Source: Pseudomonas sp. S30 (lineage in GTDB: Bacteria > Pseudomonadota > Gammaproteobacteria > Pseudomonadales > Pseudomonadaceae). Taken from it: a stretch of DNA of 64,000 nucleotides. The notes beneath the pieces were generated by a model that saw nothing but the letters and a program-made list of their open reading frames with translations, did no database searches and had not been told where the DNA came from. The position numbers and the translations under genes are program-made. Every line of letters starts with the position of its first letter. Position 1 is the first letter of the stretch. Positions 58,337 through 64,000 of this stretch are shown piece by piece. Location of the stretch: assembly GCF_016518545.1 (NCBI RefSeq), contig NZ_JACVTO010000008.1:1-64000 (forward strand), written 5' to 3'.

Positions 58337-59875
58337 GTGTCCCAGTCACAGAATCAGTCATCCCTTGCCGATTGCTACGACCTTGCCGTGATCGGCGGCG
58401 GTATCAATGGCGTCGGTATCGCAGCGGATGCGGCTGGGCGTGGCCTCAAGGTGTTCCTCTGCGAAAAGGACGATCTGGCGCAGCACACCTCTTCAGCCAG
58501 CAGCAAGCTGATCCATGGCGGCCTTCGCTACCTGGAACACTATGAATTCCGCCTGGTGCGCGAAGCCCTGGCCGAACGCGAAGTGCTGCTGGCCAAGGCC
58601 CCGCACATCGTCAAGCCCATGCGCTTCGTGCTGCCGCATCGACCGCACCTGCGCCCTGCCTGGATGATCCGCGCGGGTCTGTTCCTCTATGATCACCTGG
58701 GCAAGCGCAAGCGCCTCGGGGCCTCGCGCAGCCTGCGATTCGGCCCCGGCTATCCGCTCAAGCCCGCAATCAGCCGCGGCTTCGAATATGCCGACTGCTG
58801 GGTCGACGATGCGCGTCTGGTCGTGCTCAACGCCATGGCGGCCCGTGAGCAGGGTGCGCGAATCCAGACCCGCACCCGGTGTCTGCGCGCCGAGCGTGTC
58901 GAGGGCGTATGGGAAGTCGTGCTGCAGCACGCCGATGGCCGCATCGAGAGTATCAGGGCGCGCGCGCTGGTCAATGCGGCCGGCCCTTGGGTGGCCCGTT
59001 TCATCAAGGAAGACCTCAAGCTCGATGCTCCCTACGGCATCCGCTTGATCCAGGGCAGCCACCTGATCGTGCCACGCCTGTACGAAGGCGAGCAGGCCTA
59101 CATCCTGCAGAACGAAGACCAGCGCATCGTGTTCTGCATCCCTTATCTGGATCGCTTCACCCTGATCGGCACGACCGACCGTGAGTACACGGGCGACCCG
59201 GCAAAGGTCGCGATCACCGATGCTGAAACCGATTACCTGCTCAACGTGGTCAATGCCCACTTCAATCATCAGCTGAGCCGGGCCGACATCAAGCACACCT
59301 ACTCCGGCGTGCGCCCCCTGTGCAACGATGAGTCCGATAATCCCTCCGCAGTGACCCGTGACTATACGCTGGCAGTGTCGGCCAGCCAGGGACAGGCGCC
59401 GCTGCTGTCGGTGTTCGGCGGCAAGCTCACCACCTATCGCAAGCTGGCCGAGTCGGCGATGGCCGAACTCAAGCCGTTCTTCGCGCAGATGCGCGGACAA
59501 TGGACGGCGGATGCACCGCTGCCGGGAGGCGAAGACATGACCAGCGTTCAGGCGCTGGCCAGCCAGTTGCTTGCCGAACATCCCTGGTTGGCCAGCGACA
59601 TCGCGCTTCGCTGGGCACGCACCTATGGCTCGCGCACCTGGAAGATTCTCGCGGGCGTGCGCGGCCCCGACGATCTCGGCCAGGCCCTGGGCGCAGGGCT
59701 GTTCGCCAGGGAGGTGGATTACCTCTGCCGCGAAGAGTGGGCGGTGAGCGTCGACGATATCCTGTGGCGCCGGACCAAGATCGGGCTGTTCCTCACGGCT
59801 CAGGAGGTCGAGGCGGTACAGGCCTACCTCCAGCATGCCGCGCTTGCCCGCGCGAGCGCCGGGCAAGCGGCCTGA
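58337..59875 (+). CDS. glpD: Glycerol-3-phosphate dehydrogenase (aerobic, membrane-associated)
   Basis: 512 aa from the GTG at 58337, with AGGAG at 58323-58327; upstream in-frame codons overlap the operator region. It is a FAD enzyme feeding electrons from glycerol 3-phosphate to the quinone pool. The FAD motif is VIGGGINGVGIAADAAGRG, with TSSASSKLIHGGLRYLEHYE and the C-terminal YSGVRPLCND and SVFGGKLTTYRKLAE. Last gene of the glp cluster, convergent with the toxin-like gene 39 bases away. Confidence 0.96.
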   Translation: MSQSQNQSSLADCYDLAVIGGGINGVGIAADAAGRGLKVFLCEKDDLAQHTSSASSKLIHGGLRYLEHYEFRLVREALAEREVLLAKAPHIVKPMRFVLPHRPHLRPAWMIRAGLFLYDHLGKRKRLGASRSLRFGPGYPLKPAISRGFEYADCWVDDARLVVLNAMAAREQGARIQTRTRCLRAERVEGVWEVVLQHADGRIESIRARALVNAAGPWVARFIKEDLKLDAPYGIRLIQGSHLIVPRLYEGEQAYILQNEDQRIVFCIPYLDRFTLIGTTDREYTGDPAKVAITDAETDYLLNVVNAHFNHQLSRADIKHTYSGVRPLCNDESDNPSAVTRDYTLAVSASQGQAPLLSVFGGKLTTYRKLAESAMAELKPFFAQMRGQWTADAPLPGGEDMTSVQALASQLLAEHPWLASDIALRWARTYGSRTWKILAGVRGPDDLGQALGAGLFAREVDYLCREEWAVSVDDILWRRTKIGLFLTAQEVEAVQAYLQHAALARASAGQAA

Positions 59876-59914
59876 TCCCTCCGCCAGACAACCCTGCGTG
59901 CACGCTTCCAGGCC

Positions 59915-62900
59915 TCACCCCTGAAGCCGTGCCTGCAGTTCGTTGGCCAGGGTCAGCAGCAAGGCGTTCTCCAGCCGCTGGTAGTCCTGTTTCAACGCTG
60001 CACAGGCCTGTGCGTACTCCCAGTCGTTGATCTTTCCTTCGCTCAGTTGCAGGTCCAGTGCTTCAATCTGCGTATGCAAGGGCGCGAAAACCTCTTCGAA
60101 ACGCCCGGCGTATCGATCATGGGCGTAGGCTTCCCAAAAAGGGCGTTCTGCCAGCGTGCGCGCCAGAAGCGGAGGCGTCTCGCGCTGGATCACCCGTTGA
60201 TAGGCGTGCTCGAGATCACTGCGTCGAACATGGGCATACTCGGGATAATGCATGATGGCCGACTCGACAGGTAGATCCAGACGGTCGCGCAACTGCTGGC
60301 GGAAAAACAGCCTGACTTCCACTTCATCGACTTCGACCAGATTGGACCTGCGCAGTTGAGCCACGTGCTGGGCGGCGATATGGTCGACCTGATCCAGGCG
60401 CCAGAGCCCCCTGCCCAGCCCGTACAGGCGTCGTTCGAGGCCTTCACGTGGGCCTTCCCTCCAGGCACGCTCGACCAGCACGGCGAGTTCCAGCTGTTCG
60501 AGGGTGAGCAGCAAGCGGTCCTCGCAGGTCTGTGGACCGGCAGCGACCAGGAACAATCGCTGACGCAGCCCCGCATCCCGTTCGCATGCCTGCAGGATGC
60601 GCCAGATGCGTGGCCTGTAGAGGCTGGGGTCACCCTCGAAGTCTTCCGAGTAGGCGAAATCCAGAAGAAAGCGGAACAGCCCGGAAGAGCCCTGTTCCTG
60701 CCGCAAGGCGTTCCAAATCGCCTGGCGGCGTTGCCGCTCGACTCCACTATCGCCGGCAGTGTAGCGGCCTATCAGTTCGGGATGCTCGTCGACCACGTGC
60801 CGACGCCTGGGAACGGCATGCGGAGTTCCGGCGCCTGCGCGAGCCTCGCCCAGCAGCTGTTCGCTGGCCGCATCGAGCGGATTGTCGTGCAGCTCCAGTC
60901 CGTCCAGACGCAGCCGCAGCAGACGCAAGTCCTCGCGCACCTGCCGAATGGCGTTGTCGCGCAGATCCAGATGCGCGCGGGGCGGCACCCCCTCGGGCAG
61001 CGCCTGCAGGTGGGTCGCCCGCAGGCTGACATGGCGCAGGTTGTGCAATCCGCTCAACACGGGAGCGACACCCAGCGGGTTGTACTCCAGCTCCAGTTGA
61101 TGCAGATGAGTGAGCTGGGTCAGGTACGAGCGTGCAGAGGCGCTCAAGACGATCCTGTTGTGTCCAAGGCGCAGGATACGCAGGCGCTGCAGATGCCTGA
61201 TGCCCTGAGGCAGCTCGGTGAGCTTGTTGTGGGACAGGTCGAGTTCGATCAGGTTGCCGAAGCGTGACAGAAAGTCGTCTTCGACGTCGACCAGACCCAT
61301 GTCGCGCAAGGTCAGGCGCTGGATATGGTCGTAGCGAATACCCACGGGCAATGCGGGCAGGGAGCCCACTGGCTCGCCTTCGATTTCCACCACGTATTCG
61401 CCGAAGGCATTGGTGATCTTGCGGCGCCAACTGCGCCGCAAGGCGACTTCCACATTGCGGCGCCTGAACGTGTCGAGGACACCACTCGCGTTGGCACGCC
61501 ACTGGCGCAGCTGGCTGCGCAGTTGATCGAGTTGCGCCTGCAGCTGCACATAGTGTTCCCAGAGGCCTTCACCTCGCTCGATCAGGGGCAGCAGATACGC
61601 CTGCAGTTCCTGATCGGTGAGTGTTGGGTAGATACGATGGATGCCGGCGCGCAATGCATGCCGGCTACCGCCGCCGCGGCCACTGAGCGGATAACCGAGA
61701 CGGCCGTCGCCCAGTCTCGGTGCCGGGCGCAAGGCCGGCGCAGGTGCCAGCCCCATCAATTGGGCCGCATGCTGACGATCTTCCGCGGCCTGGCGAGTCA
61801 ACCAGATGGCCAGGGTCTCGTCGTCCCATGCGGCATCCTGAAGCTGGGCATACTGACCCTCGCTGAGGCTGCGCCGCAGCGCACCCGCCAGACTGCAGGC
61901 CTGGCCGTCGGCGCCGGCCACGCGATAACCCGACAGCTCACGAACGATCACCGTCACCGCGGAGGCGGAATCACTGCCGACCTGCACCAGCAACTGGCCT
62001 GACGCGGTGTCCTGACGCAGTTCCACGCGAGCGTCGTCAGGCCAGGGATACCGCTCATGCAGCAATCTCAGCGCCAGCGACTCGCTGTCGGCGTTCGCGG
62101 CACGTGGCAGGCGCACGCCGGCCAGGGCCCGGTCCAGCCGCGCCTCGCGCAATGCCCAGCGTGCCCGCTCGGCCAAGGCCAGGGGCACCCGGGCACGCTC
62201 CTGCATCTGCGTCAGCTCGGCGCTGCTGGACTCTTCGAGCAACTGCACGACCTGACGCAGCGACAGTCCCGGGAAGGCTCGAGCCAGCATGCCGCCGGTT
62301 CCCTGACTGGCACCCAGGCTGCTGCTGAACGACTGATCCAGGGTATCCCCCCACAAGGCGCGGTTGCCTTGGTGGAGTTGATGCAGGTCCAGGGCATCGA
62401 GCAGCCTGGCCGGCGCCGCGACCTGTTCCAGGTGCAGCCTGCGCAGCTGCGCCTCATCGAAGCCGGTGACCTGTATCAGGTAGTCCGCCGTCTCGGCGCT
62501 GAGTGAAGCCAACCGGCCAGAGAAGCGCTGCAGCAACTGTGTACCGTGCCAGAACCGCGCGCTTTCCAGCTCGTGTCGCCAGCCGTCGGCGCCATTGCCC
62601 TCGACGCGCGGCGCATAGGCGTCGCTACGCCGTGGGTGGCTGATGCGCAATTCCCCCTCGCCGAGCGCTTCCTGGACTCGGTACAGTTTTTCATCCACAT
62701 GCCACAACCATCCCTGGGAACCTTCTTCCATCTTCGTCAGGGCATGCCCAGGCAGCTCGGGGCTCATCAAGCGAACCTTGCCATCGCTCGCCCGGATCGG
62801 CTGAAGATCGTCGACGAATGGCCTGCGCTCGACCACCGCGTTGAACGCCACGCCGCCTGCGGCCATCAGCGTCGCGCCGATGACATTTTCAGCCACGGAG

Positions 62901-64000
62901 AACAGGTGCGCCAAGGCGGCCTCGCGGTCGCCGATCCGCCAGTCCTGATAGCCCTCGTACACCTCCGCAGCGAGCGACACCGCGCCGACGCCCAGCAGCA
63001 GTTCACCCAGGCCGGGAACGAAAAGACCTGCAAGGTTGAGCAGGTTCAGGCCTGCCTGGGCGTAGCCCTGCAGGCGCTCCAGGCGATCACGCTGGTCTTC
63101 TTCGCCGGTGGGCGTGGCCAGCACCAGGGCATCGTCGATCAGGGTGTCGATACGCAGACTGCGCAGGTAGCGCCACAGATCCTGCTCGAGTGGAAGATGG
63201 CGCCCATCGAGTTGCAGGGGCTTTCCAGGGGCGACGGCTAGCAGGTGCCGGGCCAGGGTCAATTGGAAAATGACGCGGTCACGCTCGCTGATGAAACGCA
63301 TGAAGAAGCGTCGGTAGGACTCCTCGCCCAGACGGGTGGCCAAGGTGTCGTAGAAGCTGGCCCAGGAGCGATGCTGGCTCAGTTGGGTGTTGGGGTCGCC
63401 CGGTATCCACGCAACGATCGCCTCCACTGGCGCCTCGACGGCCGGGCGCAGCTCGAACGCGACCACACCGCGGACCTTCTTGCCCAGTACGTAGGGTTGA
63501 CAGGCGGTGACATGGCCGAGCACCCCGGGCACCACCGGCACCTCACTCACCTGCGACAGTAACATCAGGTAGCAATTTTCTCTGACCTCTCCCCTGAACA
63601 GCGCGCAACGCAGGGCCACCTCGAGGTTGGCTTGCAGACTCTCTTCGAAACACCGATGCACGTGCTCGCGCGCTTGCCCCGCGGGTTCGCCTGGCGGGTC
63701 CGCGGGTGCCAGGCACTCCTGGAGGATCGCCTGGTAGCGGCCGCCGACGTCCAGCGCCCTGCACAGGCCCGCGTACACCAGAAAACCCATGCAATGATTG
63801 CCAGAGACATCGACTACCGAGCCGCGCCGGCGTGAAGAGGGCCGGGTCTCGGTGATATGGAAGTTGTGCAGCGCCGACGCCAGAAGCGTGCTGGATGACC
63901 GATCCACATAACGCGGAATCGGCCAGCCCACCACTCTGGCCAGCGGAATGCGCTCATGCTCGACGATCACGTGACTGCGACGCACGTCCACACCGTTGAC
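59915..64000 (-). CDS. Large LRR-NEL toxin/effector with DUF6543-like N-terminal region (5' end outside window)
   Basis: At least 1361 codons; the frame is open to the window edge, so the true start is upstream (an internal GTG at 63991 is used for numbering). The long N-terminal part resembles the dermonecrotic-toxin-like regions of big Pseudomonas toxins and has a hydrophobic stretch around residues 310-390. Leucine-rich repeats (LIELDLSHNKLTELPQGI and relatives) span about 880-1045. The C-terminal ~300 residues match the NEL ubiquitin-ligase domain of IpaH/SspH/SlrP, with the catalytic cysteine C1156 in the PQTCEDR motif. It would transfer ubiquitin inside a eukaryotic host. No secretion genes or chaperone are in view. 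Confidence 0.85.
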   Translation of the reverse strand, partial: VNGVDVRRSHVIVEHERIPLARVVGWPIPRYVDRSSSTLLASALHNFHITETRPSSRRRGSVVDVSGNHCMGFLVYAGLCRALDVGGRYQAILQECLAPADPPGEPAGQAREHVHRCFEESLQANLEVALRCALFRGEVRENCYLMLLSQVSEVPVVPGVLGHVTACQPYVLGKKVRGVVAFELRPAVEAPVEAIVAWIPGDPNTQLSQHRSWASFYDTLATRLGEESYRRFFMRFISERDRVIFQLTLARHLLAVAPGKPLQLDGRHLPLEQDLWRYLRSLRIDTLIDDALVLATPTGEEDQRDRLERLQGYAQAGLNLLNLAGLFVPGLGELLLGVGAVSLAAEVYEGYQDWRIGDREAALAHLFSVAENVIGATLMAAGGVAFNAVVERRPFVDDLQPIRASDGKVRLMSPELPGHALTKMEEGSQGWLWHVDEKLYRVQEALGEGELRISHPRRSDAYAPRVEGNGADGWRHELESARFWHGTQLLQRFSGRLASLSAETADYLIQVTGFDEAQLRRLHLEQVAAPARLLDALDLHQLHQGNRALWGDTLDQSFSSSLGASQGTGGMLARAFPGLSLRQVVQLLEESSSAELTQMQERARVPLALAERARWALREARLDRALAGVRLPRAANADSESLALRLLHERYPWPDDARVELRQDTASGQLLVQVGSDSASAVTVIVRELSGYRVAGADGQACSLAGALRRSLSEGQYAQLQDAAWDDETLAIWLTRQAAEDRQHAAQLMGLAPAPALRPAPRLGDGRLGYPLSGRGGGSRHALRAGIHRIYPTLTDQELQAYLLPLIERGEGLWEHYVQLQAQLDQLRSQLRQWRANASGVLDTFRRRNVEVALRRSWRRKITNAFGEYVVEIEGEPVGSLPALPVGIRYDHIQRLTLRDMGLVDVEDDFLSRFGNLIELDLSHNKLTELPQGIRHLQRLRILRLGHNRIVLSASARSYLTQLTHLHQLELEYNPLGVAPVLSGLHNLRHVSLRATHLQALPEGVPPRAHLDLRDNAIRQVREDLRLLRLRLDGLELHDNPLDAASEQLLGEARAGAGTPHAVPRRRHVVDEHPELIGRYTAGDSGVERQRRQAIWNALRQEQGSSGLFRFLLDFAYSEDFEGDPSLYRPRIWRILQACERDAGLRQRLFLVAAGPQTCEDRLLLTLEQLELAVLVERAWREGPREGLERRLYGLGRGLWRLDQVDHIAAQHVAQLRRSNLVEVDEVEVRLFFRQQLRDRLDLPVESAIMHYPEYAHVRRSDLEHAYQRVIQRETPPLLARTLAERPFWEAYAHDRYAGRFEEVFAPLHTQIEALDLQLSEGKINDWEYAQACAALKQDYQRLENALLLTLANELQARLQG

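Noticed and set aside
60356..61267. Open frames on the + strand inside the toxin-like gene
   Set aside because: The opposite strand carries contiguous LRR and NEL motifs; the + strand frame lacks any coherent fold pattern.

Overview
The window is a compact, GC-rich bacterial chromosome segment. Gene content, order and protein sequences point to a Pseudomonas of the P. putida group. The indicators are the bra/liv transporter locus, the metG-nth-argG-motY-pyrC-rnt-bfd-bfr-grxD-argF stretch, the glpFKRD locus, a QuiP-type acylase, and the DNA-ligase-associated Lhr/exonuclease/phosphoesterase cluster. I recognised no tRNA, rRNA, insertion sequence, prophage or CRISPR array. Most of the window reads as conserved core genome; the clear accessory element is the large toxin-like gene at the right edge.

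Layout, left to right. 0-4 kb: an unassigned, possibly frameshifted remnant with a C9G8 tract, a three-MHYT-repeat GGDEF-EAL cyclic-di-GMP protein, a 3-hydroxyisobutyrate-dehydrogenase-like oxidoreductase and a DUF2288 protein. 4.3-9.3 kb: the branched-chain amino acid ABC transporter (braC, terminator, then livH-livM-livG-livF with touching or overlapping ends). 9.5-17.2 kb: a lipoprotein, an FAD-dependent dehydrogenase, nhaA, a glycine-zipper lipoprotein, pdxH with an OmpA-like lipoprotein, and a beta-lactamase-fold hydrolase. 17.3-25.4 kb: a secreted GH-A-type glycoside hydrolase, dinG, a CopD-like membrane protein, a collagen-like secreted protein, DUF1145 and DUF6231-like proteins, and two SEC-C metal-binding proteins on either side of an LEA14-like lipoprotein.

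25.5-35.4 kb: a QuiP-type lipoprotein acylase, then a co-directional run of MBL-fold exonuclease, ATP-dependent DNA ligase, AstE/AspA-like zinc hydrolase, Lhr-like helicase and PdeM phosphoesterase. This is a DNA repair cluster with one metabolic-looking gene embedded. 35.5-43.8 kb: dcd, a cold-shock gene with its own promoter and terminator, the Mrp-type Fe-S carrier, metG, nth, a PA3496-family small protein, an orphan LuxR-type response regulator, a two-TM orphan and argG. 43.9-49.3 kb: motY, pyrC-rnt, a 2-Cys peroxiredoxin, bfd, bfr and grxD (iron storage and redox).

49.4-54.4 kb: a molybdopterin oxidoreductase, argF overlapping an iron-type ABC ATPase, and ybaK. 54.7-59.9 kb: the glycerol regulon glpF, glpK, glpR and glpD, with repeated AATGTTCA operator-like half-sites before glpD. 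59.9-64 kb: a large toxin/effector-like protein on the minus strand with leucine-rich repeats and an IpaH/SspH-type NEL ubiquitin-ligase domain; its 5' end lies outside the window.
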